Source: Bradyrhizobium sp. 1
Lineage (GTDB): Bacteria > Pseudomonadota > Alphaproteobacteria > Rhizobiales > Xanthobacteraceae
DNA: 64,000 nucleotides
Direction: 5' to 3'
NCBI RefSeq assembly: GCF_023073315.1
Contig: NZ_JADPJH010000014.1
Span: forward strand, 62,001-126,000
Each line of letters opens with the position of its first letter. Within the stretch, counting starts at the first letter, position 1. The notes below the pieces were generated by a model. That model saw only the letters and a list, made by a program, of their open reading frames with translations, made no database searches and was not told where the DNA came from. Shown here in pieces: positions 11,531-20,500 of the stretch. Made by a program: the position numbers and the translations under genes.

Positions 11531-12019
11531 ATGTCGAAAAAACCCAGCAAATCGAACAACTCACCTGGCAGCTCACCTGCCCTGCAGCTCGGCCGCGCCG
11601 TGGAATGGCCCGATACGCCCGAGAAGGCCAAGCTCGACCGCGTGCCCAATCCACAAGCGGGCACCGACTATCTGGTCCGTTTCACCGTACCGGAATTCAC
11701 CTCGCTCTGCCCGGTCACGGGACAACCGGATTTCGCCCATCTGATGATCGACTACGCGCCTGGCCAATGGCTGCTGGAGTCGAAGTCGCTCAAACTCTAC
11801 ATCGCCAGCTTCCGCAATCATGGCGCCTTCCACGAGGACTGCACCGTGATGATCGGCAAGCGCATCGCGAGCGAGATCAAGCCGAAATGGCTCCGCATCG
11901 GCGGCTACTGGTATCCGCGCGGCGGCATCCCGATCGACGTGTTCTGGCAGACCGGCCGCGTACCGAAGGGCATGTGGGTGCCCGAGCAAGGCGTCGCGCC
12001 CTATCGCGGACGGGGCTAG
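11531..12019 (+). CDS. queF: NADPH-dependent 7-cyano-7-deazaguanine (preQ0) reductase
   Basis: QueF reduces the preQ0 nitrile to preQ1 in queuosine biosynthesis. The protein is the short, single-domain type with 162 aa. The catalytic Cys60 lies in [13 protein letters not shown], with the acid Asp67 in the same motif. The family signature ESKSLKLY (83-90) and [11 protein letters not shown] follow. The ATG at 11531 is preferred over a GTG 39 bp upstream because of the SD-like GGAGG 7 bases before it. It is divergent from eno and directly followed, 10 bp later, by a ModA-like binding protein. Confidence 0.95.
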   Translation: MSKKPSKSNNSPGSSPALQLGRAVEWPDTPEKAKLDRVPNPQAGTDYLVRFTVPEFTSLCPVTGQPDFAHLMIDYAPGQWLLESKSLKLYIASFRNHGAFHEDCTVMIGKRIASEIKPKWLRIGGYWYPRGGIPIDVFWQTGRVPKGMWVPEQGVAPYRGRG

Positions 12020-12029
12020 AAGGAGACCA

Positions 12030-12818
12030 ATGACGATGGCGGCGATGTCAGCAACATTCCGTAACCTTGCCTTGGGCCTTCTGGGCGTCCTCTCGCTGAC
12101 TGGCGCATCCTACGCTGCCGAGGTCCGCGTGATGATCTCGGGCGGCTTGACCGCTGCCTATCAGGCGCTCGTCCCGGAGTTCGAGAAAGCCACCGGCAAC
12201 AGGGTGCTGACCGCCTACGGGCCGTCGATGGGCACCACCACCAATGCGATCCCGGTCCGGCTGGAGCGCGGCGAACCCGCCGACGTCCTGATCATGGTGG
12301 GCTATGCCCTCACCGACCTCGCCAGCAAGGGCAAGGTCGTTGCCGGCAGCCAGGTCGACCTCACCAAATCGCCGATCGGCGTCGCCGTGAAATCGGGTGC
12401 GCCGAAGCCGGACATCAGCTCGGTGGACGCGGTCAAGCGCGCGCTGCTCGCGGCAAAGACGATCGCTTATTCCGACAGCGCCAGCGGCGTCTACGTCTCG
12501 ACCGCGATGTTCGAAAAGCTCGGCATTGCCGATGTCATGAAGGACAAGGCGCGCAAGATTCCGGCGACGCCCGTCGGCGAGATCGTCGCCCACGGCGAGG
12601 CCGAACTCGGCTTTCAGCAGATCAGCGAGCTGAAGCCGGTGAAGGGCATCGACATCGTCGGACCGCTGCCGAACGAATTGCAGAAGATCACAATCTTCTC
12701 GGCGGGGATCGCCACCGGATCGAAGGAGCCTGAAGCCGGCCGCGCCCTAATCAAATTCCTCGCCTCCCCCGCCGCGCGCGATACGATCATCGCGAGCGGC
12801 ATGGAGCCGATTCCCTGA
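12030..12818 (+). CDS. ModA-like periplasmic substrate-binding protein (orphan)
   Basis: A secreted type II periplasmic binding protein of 262 aa. A signal peptide is clear (LALGLLGVLSLTGASYAAE), with cleavage likely after SYA. The mature part begins EVRVMISGGLTAAYQ and contains GEPADVLIMVGYALTDL and EIVAHGEAELGFQQISEL, the layout of the molybdate/sulfate-binding (ModA-like) group. There are no permease or ATPase genes beside it, so the ligand could be an oxyanion or something else. AAGGAG lies 4 bases before the ATG. It probably shares the queF transcript. Confidence 0.85.
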   Translation: MTMAAMSATFRNLALGLLGVLSLTGASYAAEVRVMISGGLTAAYQALVPEFEKATGNRVLTAYGPSMGTTTNAIPVRLERGEPADVLIMVGYALTDLASKGKVVAGSQVDLTKSPIGVAVKSGAPKPDISSVDAVKRALLAAKTIAYSDSASGVYVSTAMFEKLGIADVMKDKARKIPATPVGEIVAHGEAELGFQQISELKPVKGIDIVGPLPNELQKITIFSAGIATGSKEPEAGRALIKFLASPAARDTIIASGMEPIP

Positions 12819-12852
12819 GCGAATGGGCGCAGCCCGCTGTGCGGTCGCGTTC

Positions 12853-14727
12853 TTAGTACGCGCTCAGCAGGTCAACCTTGGCGTTGGCGGCGACCAGCCG
12901 GCGCGCCAATATGGCAGCGAGGTTGCGCATGATCTTCAGCGACGTCTCCGGATGCACGCGACGATAATCGGCAAAACTGTCGAGCGGCAATTCCAGGCAG
13001 GTGGCGGGTGTGTCGGCGAAGACGTCGGCGCTGCGGCTTTGCTCGAGGATCGCCATCTCGCCGAATTCCATGCCGGGGCCGAGGGAAGCGAGCCGCACGC
13101 CGCTCCGCAGCTTGACGCTGACCATGCCGCTCTGGAGGAAGAACAGCGAATTGGCGAGCTCTCCGGCGGCGATGATGCGCTGGCCGGGGGCGTAATGGCG
13201 CGTGGTGGACAGTTTGACGATCGCGGCGATCTCGTCCGCGTCGAGTCCGGCCAGCAGCGCCTGTTCGCCGAGATGCGCGCTCTCCTTGACATCGGTGAAG
13301 CCGCCGAAGCGGTAGATGACCTGGTCCTCGGCCCATTCGATGGCATCGTCGAGCAACGCGAAGCGGCGCAGCCGGCGCGGGTCGGCCGTGCGTGCGGAGA
13401 TCGCCGCCCACACTGCGGAGGTCTCCTCGAAGCCTGAGAGAATGGCGGTGACATCGGCATTGCCGAGCGCGGTCAGAGTCTCGCCGAGCAGCTCCGCGCC
13501 GGCCGCGGTGATGTCGGGGACGCGGCGAAAATCGATGATCAGGAGCGGCGCGTTCGGTGGTTCGCTGGTGAGCCTTCGCGAAACGTAGTCGATGGTGCCA
13601 AAATTCATCGCGCCGACCAGCTCGAGAACGCGGATGTCGCTGTGGCGCTCGTCGAGGATCTGCTGCTCGCGCGGCTGGCGGCTGCGGCGCGAGGAGATGC
13701 CGTAGATGTCGTAATCCGCCATGATGCTGGTACGGACATCGGCGTTGCGGTTGAGCATGTGCAGGTCGAAGCGCTCCGACAACGCCTCGCAGACCTTCAA
13801 ACCACGCACACTGTTGAAGTGATTGTCGAGCAGTGGCGCGAACGTGCCGAGCCCAAGCTGCGAGGGTAGCGCTGCGACGATGCCGCCGCCGACACCGCTC
13901 TTGGCGGGGATGCCAACGCGATAGGTCCACTCGCCGGCATAATCGTACATGCCCGAGCTCGTCATCACCGACAGCGTGCGCGCGACGATGTGCGGCGTGA
14001 TCACCTGCACGCCTGTCACAGGATTGATGCCGCGGTTGGCGAGCGTTGCCGCCATCACCGCGAGATCGCGCGCGGTGACCAGGATCGCGCATTGGCGGAA
14101 GTAAACGTCGAGCACGGCATCGACGTCGTCGGGCAGCACCGCGTAATTCCGCAGCAGCCAGGCAATCGCCCGGTTACGATGGCCGGTCGCGGTCTCCGAG
14201 GCGTGCACGGCCTCGTCGACGCCGAGCTCGCGGCCAGCGAACTCGCTGAGCTTTGAGCGGACGCGCTCGAAGGCGCCCTTCCCGTCGACTTCGTAGACCA
14301 GGCCCGAGCAGGCAATGGCGCCGGCGTTGACCATCGGGTTGAACGGGCGGTTGTCGTTGGTGAGCCGGATCGAATTGAAGGCCTCGCCGCTCGGCTCGAC
14401 CCCGATGGTGGCAGCGACCCGCTCCTCGCCGACCATCTCCAGCGCCAGCGCGAACACGAAGGCTTTCGAGACCGACTGGATCGTGAACGGCACGGCGCTG
14501 TCGCCGACTTCATAGACGTGGCCGTCGATGGTGACGAGCGCGATGCCGAAATGATCGGGGTTGGCGCGCTTCAGCTCGGGGATGTAGTCGGCAAGCTCGC
14601 CCGAATTGTCGGTGCGGAATTCCGCGTGGCAATCGGTCAGGAAACGCCGGAGCGGAGGCTTGGTGGGATATCCGGTCGATCGGCGCGCGCTGGCCGTACT
14701 GGGCGAACGGCTGGTCTGGGCGTCCAC
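12853..14727 (-). CDS. glsA: Glutaminase A fused to STAS and cyclic-nucleotide-binding domains
   Basis: A three-domain protein of 624 aa. Residues about 25-325 are a serine-dependent glutaminase (glutamine to glutamate plus ammonia), with the SxxK active site SVSK (85-88), NPMVNAG (130-136), YFRQ (209-212) and KSGVGGG (276-282). Residues about 362-465 look like a STAS domain (DIRVLELVGAMNFGTI). Residues about 487-610 are a cNMP-binding domain with the phosphate cassette FGEMAILEQSRSADV including the key Glu557 and Arg565. The GTG at 14727 is chosen over an ATG at 14790: an SD-like GAGGTG lies 7 bases before it, and an exact sigma-54 promoter (14759-14773) would otherwise fall inside the coding region. 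Nitrogen control is therefore likely. Confidence 0.93.
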   Translation of the reverse strand: MDAQTSRSPSTASARRSTGYPTKPPLRRFLTDCHAEFRTDNSGELADYIPELKRANPDHFGIALVTIDGHVYEVGDSAVPFTIQSVSKAFVFALALEMVGEERVAATIGVEPSGEAFNSIRLTNDNRPFNPMVNAGAIACSGLVYEVDGKGAFERVRSKLSEFAGRELGVDEAVHASETATGHRNRAIAWLLRNYAVLPDDVDAVLDVYFRQCAILVTARDLAVMAATLANRGINPVTGVQVITPHIVARTLSVMTSSGMYDYAGEWTYRVGIPAKSGVGGGIVAALPSQLGLGTFAPLLDNHFNSVRGLKVCEALSERFDLHMLNRNADVRTSIMADYDIYGISSRRSRQPREQQILDERHSDIRVLELVGAMNFGTIDYVSRRLTSEPPNAPLLIIDFRRVPDITAAGAELLGETLTALGNADVTAILSGFEETSAVWAAISARTADPRRLRRFALLDDAIEWAEDQVIYRFGGFTDVKESAHLGEQALLAGLDADEIAAIVKLSTTRHYAPGQRIIAAGELANSLFFLQSGMVSVKLRSGVRLASLGPGMEFGEMAILEQSRSADVFADTPATCLELPLDSFADYRRVHPETSLKIMRNLAAILARRLVAANAKVDLLSAY

Positions 14728-14758
14728 GATCTCACACCTCGATTCGCCCAAAATCGAA

Positions 14759-14773
14759 GCAATTCGTGTGCCA
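14759..14773 (-). promoter_or_regulatory. Sigma-54 (RpoN) promoter of the glutaminase gene
   Basis: On the minus strand the sequence reads TGGCAC-ACGAA-TTGC, followed by T. This is an exact match to the -24/-12 consensus TGGCAC-N5-TTGCW. The predicted transcript start is near 14747, leaving a leader of about 20 nt that contains GAGGTG and the GTG start. I did not identify an NtrC-type enhancer site. Confidence 0.75.
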
Positions 14774-14870
14774 TGTATACCGGAGGCCAACGTGACACGG
14801 TGACGCGAAAAGAAAGCCCAGCCGCGGCCTGGCTGTGACGCCCTCGAACCTGCCGCCTCTCCCGTCAGGC

Positions 14871-16976
14871 TTACGCCACCGCCCTCACCTGGCTGATGAA
14901 GCCATCGACCTCCGACGTCAGCGACGTCGACTGGCTCGACAGGTTCGCAGCCGCCTTCAGCACGTCGGATGCGGCACGGCCGGTCTCGTCCGCGGCTGAC
15001 GACACGGTCGCGATGTTGCGCGTCACCGTCGAGGTCGCTTCCGCCGTGTGCTGCACGGTGTTGGCGATTTCGGCAGTGGCCTTGTTCTGCTCTTCGATCG
15101 CCGCGGCGATGACGCGGTTGATGCTCGAGACTTCCTCGATGGTCTTGACGATGCCGTCGATCGCGGAGACCGCCTTCTGCGTCGCGCCCTGGATTTCCGT
15201 GATCTGGGCGCTGATCTCTTCGGTCGCCTTCGCCGTCTGCGACGCCAGGTTCTTCACTTCGCTTGCCACGACCGCAAAGCCCCGGCCGGATTCACCGGCG
15301 CGGGCGGCTTCGATGGTCGCGTTCAGCGCCAGCAGATTGGTCTGGCCTGCGATCGAGGTGATGAGGCCGATGACCTCGCCGATGCGATCGGCGCCGTCGG
15401 CGAGCGCACGCATGGTGCTGTCGGTTTCCTTGACGGTGACGACCGCCTGCTCGGTGGCGCGCGTCGCCTGCTCGACCTGGCGGTTGATCTCGCGAATGGA
15501 GGCGTTGAGCTCCTCGGCTGCGGCCGCGACGGTCTGCACGCCGCTGCCGACCTGGTCGGCTAGGGTCGAAGCCGAGGCGGCCTGGGCCTGGGCTTCGGCT
15601 GCCGTGCCCGACATCGAGCGCGCCGTCGTCTCCAGCTCGCCCGAGGCGCTCGACAGCGCCTGCACCATCTGGCCGATCCGGCTTTCGAACTGCCGCACGA
15701 GGCCGGACATTTCGGACGCCCGCTTCTCCTTGTCGGCGCGTTCGACGGCCTGATCGCCGGACAGGCGCTCGGCGTTGATCATGGCGTCCTTGAAGACTTT
15801 CAAGGCGGCAGCCATGCGGCCGATCTCGTCATTGCGATCGAGGCTCGGCACTTCGCCGGCAAAATCATGCGCAGCGAAACGGGTCATGATTCCGGTGATC
15901 GCGGTGAGCGGGCGCGTCACCCGGTTACGCATCAGCATCATCCCGCCGATCGTCAGCGCCAGCGAGGCCGGCACCAGCAGGCCGAACAGGATCAGCGTGA
16001 CGCGGGCGCGCGAGGCGCCGTCTTCGGACCGCGAGATCATGTCGGCAAGCGCCGTCTGGGTGACGATGACGACATTGTTAGCGCCGACCAGCTGGCGATC
16101 GCGGTAGTCGAGGCCGGCGACGCCGGCGGGCTCACCCGCGAGCAGCCTGGTCGCAATGGCATTGCGCTCGTCGCTGAGCGCGCCGGTGATTTCCGGCTCG
16201 GCGTTGCGGATCGCCTGGAGCAGCTCGGGCGAGGCCACATTCGGGCTGATGTCGCGCACCACCAGCCAGGACTGCTGGATGCGGCCGCGCAGATCGGCGA
16301 AGGCAACGCCATCGGCGGCGGTCCAGGTCTTGTTGGCCAGGATCGAGGAGAACTGGACGAGAATGGTCTGGCCGGCATTGGCACGGGCCTGCCAGGAGGC
16401 CTGCTTGGCGATCAATAAGCGATCGACCACGGGGTCGATCAGCGTCATCGCATTGTCGACATGGGCGGTGATGTCGCCGATCGCGTCCATATAGGCGTCG
16501 CTGACCTTGGCCCAGCCCGGCGTCAGGCTGGTTTCACGCGCGCTTTTCTCCTGCTTCAGTGCAATGATCGCGCGCGGCCGCAGCTCCTCGAGCTGCGTCC
16601 AGATGCCACGGAGCTTGTCGAGCTTCTCAGTGAGGCCCGGTGCATCGACCGAAGCGAGGCTCTGCAAGGCCTGCGCGTAATTCTTCTGCACGGTGGTCCG
16701 CTGCCCGGCGATGCTGCTCATGACGCTGTCGGGCGCGGGAGCGGCCGCCGCGAGATAGCTCAGCGTGTCACCACGCTCCAGGCGAAAGATCACCAGCGTG
16801 TTGGTCAGATCGCGGCTGGCGACCGCAAGCGAGACGATGCGGTTGCTGTCCGAATAGCGCGTCACCGCCAGCTTCAGGGCGTAGGCACAGATGACGACAA
16901 GGATGAGACCGAGAGACCCAACCACCGCCCCGAGGATACGGGCGACCGAACGCTGCTTTTGCATCGATTGATCCAT
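14871..16976 (-). CDS. Methyl-accepting chemotaxis protein
   Basis: A membrane chemoreceptor of 701 aa. TM1 is near residues 13-35 ([21 protein letters not shown]) and is followed by a periplasmic sensor of roughly 280 residues, predicted helical. TM2 contains [25 protein letters not shown] domain follows ([14 protein letters not shown], then [16 protein letters not shown]), then the signalling domain with the conserved hairpin tip [20 protein letters not shown]. No CheR/CheB-tethering pentapeptide is seen at the C-terminus (QVRAVA). The ligand is unknown. The ATG at 16976 fits the short basic N-terminus before TM1. It lies downstream of the MFS gene but separated from it, and no che genes are nearby. 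Confidence 0.95.
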   Translation of the reverse strand: MDQSMQKQRSVARILGAVVGSLGLILVVICAYALKLAVTRYSDSNRIVSLAVASRDLTNTLVIFRLERGDTLSYLAAAAPAPDSVMSSIAGQRTTVQKNYAQALQSLASVDAPGLTEKLDKLRGIWTQLEELRPRAIIALKQEKSARETSLTPGWAKVSDAYMDAIGDITAHVDNAMTLIDPVVDRLLIAKQASWQARANAGQTILVQFSSILANKTWTAADGVAFADLRGRIQQSWLVVRDISPNVASPELLQAIRNAEPEITGALSDERNAIATRLLAGEPAGVAGLDYRDRQLVGANNVVIVTQTALADMISRSEDGASRARVTLILFGLLVPASLALTIGGMMLMRNRVTRPLTAITGIMTRFAAHDFAGEVPSLDRNDEIGRMAAALKVFKDAMINAERLSGDQAVERADKEKRASEMSGLVRQFESRIGQMVQALSSASGELETTARSMSGTAAEAQAQAASASTLADQVGSGVQTVAAAAEELNASIREINRQVEQATRATEQAVVTVKETDSTMRALADGADRIGEVIGLITSIAGQTNLLALNATIEAARAGESGRGFAVVASEVKNLASQTAKATEEISAQITEIQGATQKAVSAIDGIVKTIEEVSSINRVIAAAIEEQNKATAEIANTVQHTAEATSTVTRNIATVSSAADETGRAASDVLKAAANLSSQSTSLTSEVDGFISQVRAVA

Positions 16977-17105
16977 AGATGTTTCCGCCAGTTCAATTTG
17001 GGGACAATCTACGGAGCGAAGGGTGAGGTTTGATTTAAGATTGAACGGATTTGGCCACCGTTCCTCCACGGGAAACTACGGGTAATCGGTAATTCGATAC
17101 TTCCG

Positions 17106-18317
17106 TCAGGCCAGAGCGTCGGATGGTGCACGCTGCTTGAGCAGCCGGGCGCAGACCAGGCCCAGCACCACCATGATCGCAGCGCTTACGAGCAAGGTCG
17201 GTCCCTTGCCGCCATGGTGGAGCCCGAAGCCATAGGCGAGCGGTCCGACCGTCTGCCCCATGAAGAAGAAGAACGAATGCAGCGACATCGCGGTCGCCCG
17301 CGCCCCGATCGACAGCTCGCTGGCGAACACCTGCAAGCAGCCATGGATCATGTAGAAGCCCCAACCCATCGCCAGCATGCTGACGAATTGCAGCTTCCAG
17401 CCGGGACCGAAAGCGAGTGCGGCGAGTTGCAGCGCCACGATGATCGCCCCCGCGATCATCATGCCCTTGACGCCGAGCCGCGGCAGCATGCGCGATACGG
17501 TGAGGGTGTAGAGCAAACCGCCGACAGCAAACCCCGCGATCACGATGCCCGCGATCGAGAGCGACTTCTCGCCGAGATCGAACAGGAACGCGGCGATGAA
17601 GGGAAACAGGCCGAACACGCAGCAGCCCTCGACGAACACGGCCGAATAGCAAAAGCGCGTGTTGGGATTGGCGAAGATGGTGCGGTAGCCCTGCTTGAGG
17701 GTTTTCAGATCGGTTTTCGGCGGCGCGGTCAGCGCGGCGCCGCGAAAGCCTGCCGCAACCGCAACGGCCGCGATCAGACCAAGCGCGCCGAGGATCACGA
17801 GCACGCCGCGCCAGCCGATGAAATCGCCGATGATTCCACTGGCGGATGAGCCGAGCAGATTACCGGTCATCGAACCCGCCATCGTGCGCCCGATCGCGAC
17901 CTGCCGCTTGGCGGGCGCAACGAGATCGGCGGTGAGGCCAAGCGCAACGGGAAACACGCCACCGGCGGCGATGCCGGCCAGGATGCGGCTTGCGAACAGG
18001 CCCGCGAAGGATGTGGCGAGCGCTCCGAGAATGCAGGCGACGCCGAGCAGCGCCAGGCATGCTGTCATCAATCGCGCCTTGCCGAACATATCGGCGGCCG
18101 CTCCGATCGCCGGCTGGACCAGCGCGTAGATCAAGGCAAAGCCGGCCGCGATGCTCGCAGCCGTGGTGATGCTGATCGCAAAATCGTCTGCGACATGCGG
18201 AAGGACCGGATCGAGCGCCCGCGTCGACAAGGCCGCCGAGAATCCAGCGAGCGCGATGATGTTGATCGCGGGCGGAAACTTCTGGTCTTGGGGCGGCCTG
18301 GTCACAGGCTGGTGCAT
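17106..18317 (-). CDS. MFS transporter
   Basis: A 12-helix major facilitator transporter, 403 aa, DHA1-like in length and layout. The first-half loop motif appears as AADMFGKARLMTACLAL, and the antiporter-like segment includes PVALGLTADLVAPAKRQVAIGRTMAG. The ATG overlaps the kdsA stop by one base (TGATG), so translation is probably coupled to kdsA. The substrate cannot be predicted; drug, sugar-acid or metabolite export are all possible. Confidence 0.9.
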   Translation of the reverse strand: MHQPVTRPPQDQKFPPAINIIALAGFSAALSTRALDPVLPHVADDFAISITTAASIAAGFALIYALVQPAIGAAADMFGKARLMTACLALLGVACILGALATSFAGLFASRILAGIAAGGVFPVALGLTADLVAPAKRQVAIGRTMAGSMTGNLLGSSASGIIGDFIGWRGVLVILGALGLIAAVAVAAGFRGAALTAPPKTDLKTLKQGYRTIFANPNTRFCYSAVFVEGCCVFGLFPFIAAFLFDLGEKSLSIAGIVIAGFAVGGLLYTLTVSRMLPRLGVKGMMIAGAIIVALQLAALAFGPGWKLQFVSMLAMGWGFYMIHGCLQVFASELSIGARATAMSLHSFFFFMGQTVGPLAYGFGLHHGGKGPTLLVSAAIMVVLGLVCARLLKQRAPSDALA

Positions 18318-19180
18318 CAGCGCGTGGCGCCCTTTGACGTGCCCTTGGCCAGCGCGTCGAACGCCATCAGCTTGGCGATGAGCCCTTCGAACTCGCGCAG
18401 CGGCACCATGTTGGGTCCGTCGGACGGCGCGCGATCAGGATCGGGATGCGTCTCGATGAACACGCCGGCGACACCGACCGCAACAGCCGCGCGTGCGAGC
18501 ACCGGCACGAATTCGCGCTCACCGCCCGAAGACGCTCCCTTGCCGCCCGGCTGCTGCACCGAATGCGTGGCATCGAAGATCACCGGTGCGCCGGTGGTAC
18601 GCGCCAGGATCGGCAGCGCGCGCATGTCGGAGACCAGCGTGTTGTAGCCGAAGGAGGCGCCGCGCTCGGTGACGAGCACGTTGGGATTGTTCGCAGCCGT
18701 GATCTTGGCGACGACATTGGCCATGTCCCAGGGCGCCAGGAATTGCCCCTTCTTGACGTTGATGACCTTGCCGGTTGCGGCCGCGGCCAGCAGCAGATCG
18801 GTCTGCCGGCACAGGAAGGCGGGGATTTGCAGCACGTCCACGGCCTGCGCCACCTCGGCGCATTGCGCGGCGTCATGCACGTCGGTCAGCACGGGCAGGC
18901 CGAGCGAGGAACGGATCTCGGCGAAGATCGGCAGCGACTGCGCGAGCCCGAGGCCGCGTGCAGCCGACGCACTGGTGCGGTTGGCCTTGTCGAAGGAGGT
19001 CTTGTAGACGAGGCCGATGCTCAGCCGCGCGGCGATCTCCTTCAACGCCGAGGCCACCTCCAGCGCATGCTGGCGGCTTTCGAGCTGGCAGGGCCCGGCA
19101 ATGATCGAGATCGGCAGATCATTGCCGAACTTGACCGTGCCAATGGTGACGACTGGCGCTGCTGATGTCGAAGAGCTCAA
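18317..19180 (-). CDS. kdsA: 3-deoxy-D-manno-octulosonate 8-phosphate synthase
   Basis: KdsA condenses arabinose 5-phosphate with PEP to make KDO 8-phosphate for lipopolysaccharide. The TIM-barrel landmarks are all visible: [21 protein letters not shown]-like [51 protein letters not shown] and [15 protein letters not shown] chose a TTG start at 19180, which gives 287 aa, the normal length, with GAGGG eight bases upstream. The longer reading from 19237 adds basic residues with no homology. In rhizobia kdsA is usually next to pyrG and eno, and here accessory genes have been inserted between them. Confidence 0.95.
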   Translation of the reverse strand: MSSSTSAAPVVTIGTVKFGNDLPISIIAGPCQLESRQHALEVASALKEIAARLSIGLVYKTSFDKANRTSASAARGLGLAQSLPIFAEIRSSLGLPVLTDVHDAAQCAEVAQAVDVLQIPAFLCRQTDLLLAAAATGKVINVKKGQFLAPWDMANVVAKITAANNPNVLVTERGASFGYNTLVSDMRALPILARTTGAPVIFDATHSVQQPGGKGASSGGEREFVPVLARAAVAVGVAGVFIETHPDPDRAPSDGPNMVPLREFEGLIAKLMAFDALAKGTSKGATR

Positions 19181-19266
19181 GGCAAATCCCTCGTTTCGGC
19201 GCGACCATAGCCGCCATCGGGGTCCGATCAACCCCATTCGCCCCGGGCTCTCAGAATATCAGGGTT

Positions 19267-19286
19267 GCGCCGGGTTTCCCCGGCGC
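19267..19286 (-). terminator. Hairpin downstream of the NIPSNAP gene
   Basis: GCGCCGGG (19267-19274) and CCCGGCGC (19279-19286) form a perfect 8-bp stem with a TTTC loop, 19 bp after the stop at 19305. There is no T-tract, so this is a possible but weak terminator. Confidence 0.4.
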
Positions 19287-19304
19287 GCCATGAGACGGGA
19301 GCTG

Positions 19305-19631
19305 CTATTTGACCGAGGAGAAGGCCGTCGGCGTCAGGAACTGGCTGACGATGTTGCCGACGATCTGGCCGTCAGCTTCGCTCTCCGCGCGAGCCTTCAT
19401 CCAGTCCGGGTCGGTCATGAACTTGCCCCACTTCGCTTCGCGGTCGGCGAGCGACCCCCAGGCCAGGAAATAGGTCAGCTCCTGGTTGGATTCGCCGATC
19501 AGCGTGGTGAAGAACCCGGCCTGCTTGATGCCGTGTTTCTCCCACAGCTTCAGCGTCACCGTCTCGAACCGCTTCAGCAGCGCCGGCAGGCGGCCGGGCA
19601 CGCAGCGATAGATGCGCATTTCGTAGATCAT
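19305..19631 (-). CDS. NIPSNAP family protein
   Basis: A small alpha/beta-barrel (dimeric ferredoxin-like fold) protein of 108 aa. It starts MIYEMRIYRCVPGRLPALLKR and contains KHGIKQAGFFTTLIG and YFLAWGSLADREAKWGKF, which are typical of bacterial NIPSNAP proteins. The function of these bacterial proteins is poorly known. A strong SD GGGAGG lies 8 bases before the ATG. It is upstream of kdsA on the same strand with a 124-bp gap. Confidence 0.9.
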   Translation of the reverse strand: MIYEMRIYRCVPGRLPALLKRFETVTLKLWEKHGIKQAGFFTTLIGESNQELTYFLAWGSLADREAKWGKFMTDPDWMKARAESEADGQIVGNIVSQFLTPTAFSSVK

Positions 19632-19825
19632 TTTCGTTTCCTCCCTGAACAGGTCGAGCGGTTATAACGGCTGGCCTTGATGGTGTCTTGAGCCCTGCCC
19701 GGCCGCCCCTGTGGCGTTTTGCGCATGGCTGGGCGGGCTCCTGCAACACGCTACGTCCGGCTCCCGCAATGCTGCCGCAATGATCGGGCCGCTAGAATGG
19801 CTCAGTTGCGGTTCAGGTGCAGATC

Positions 19826-20500
19826 ATGCGGATTTTGCTCGTCGAGGATGAGATGGAGATGGCCGGTGCGCTGGCCTCGGCGCTGAAGCGCTACGACATG
19901 GTGGTGGACCATGCCCCGACGCTCGCCGAGGCGGAGGAGGCTATTTCCGCCGACGTCCATGCCGCCGTCCTGCTCGACCGCCAGCTTCCTGACGGCGACG
20001 GCCTCACCTTGATCCCAAAGCTTCGCGCGCGCGCCGAAGGCGTGCCGATCATCGTCCTGACCGCGCGCGGCGAGCTCGCCGACCGCATTGCCGGGCTCGA
20101 CAGCGGCGCCGATGATTATCTTGCAAAACCGTTCGCGGTCGAGGAGTTGCTGGCACGGCTGCGTGCGGTGCTGCGGCGGCCCGCCGGCCTCTCCCCCGAA
20201 ATCATCCGCGCAGGCCGCCTCGCCTTCGATGTCGGCCATCGCGAAGCCAGCATCGACGACCAGCAGTTAGAGCTGCCGCGCCGCGAACTGCTGGTGCTCG
20301 AAGCCCTGATCCGCCGCATCGGCCGGACCGTGCTGCGCTCGGCGCTCGAGGAGGCCGTCTACAATTTCGACGACGAGATCCAGTCGAACGCGCTGGACAC
20401 CCATATTTCACGGCTGCGGCGCAAGCTCGCCGAGGCCAACGCAGGCGTGGAGATCCATGGCATTCGCGGCGTCGGCTATCTCCTCAGGAAGCTGCCATGA
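19826..20500 (+). CDS. OmpR-family response regulator
   Basis: A two-component regulator of 224 aa. The receiver domain (1-115) has the acidic pocket EDE near residue 7, phospho-acceptor Asp51 in LLDRQLPDGDG, Thr79 (LTARGE) and Lys101 (LAKPF). A winged-helix DNA-binding domain follows (about 130-224, ending SRLRRKLAEANAGVEIHGIRG then VGYLL). An upstream GTG at 19817 is possible, but the ATG at 19826 gives the standard start MRILLVEDE. The stop overlaps the kinase ATG (ATGA), so the pair is coupled. Confidence 0.94.
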   Translation: MRILLVEDEMEMAGALASALKRYDMVVDHAPTLAEAEEAISADVHAAVLLDRQLPDGDGLTLIPKLRARAEGVPIIVLTARGELADRIAGLDSGADDYLAKPFAVEELLARLRAVLRRPAGLSPEIIRAGRLAFDVGHREASIDDQQLELPRRELLVLEALIRRIGRTVLRSALEEAVYNFDDEIQSNALDTHISRLRRKLAEANAGVEIHGIRGVGYLLRKLP

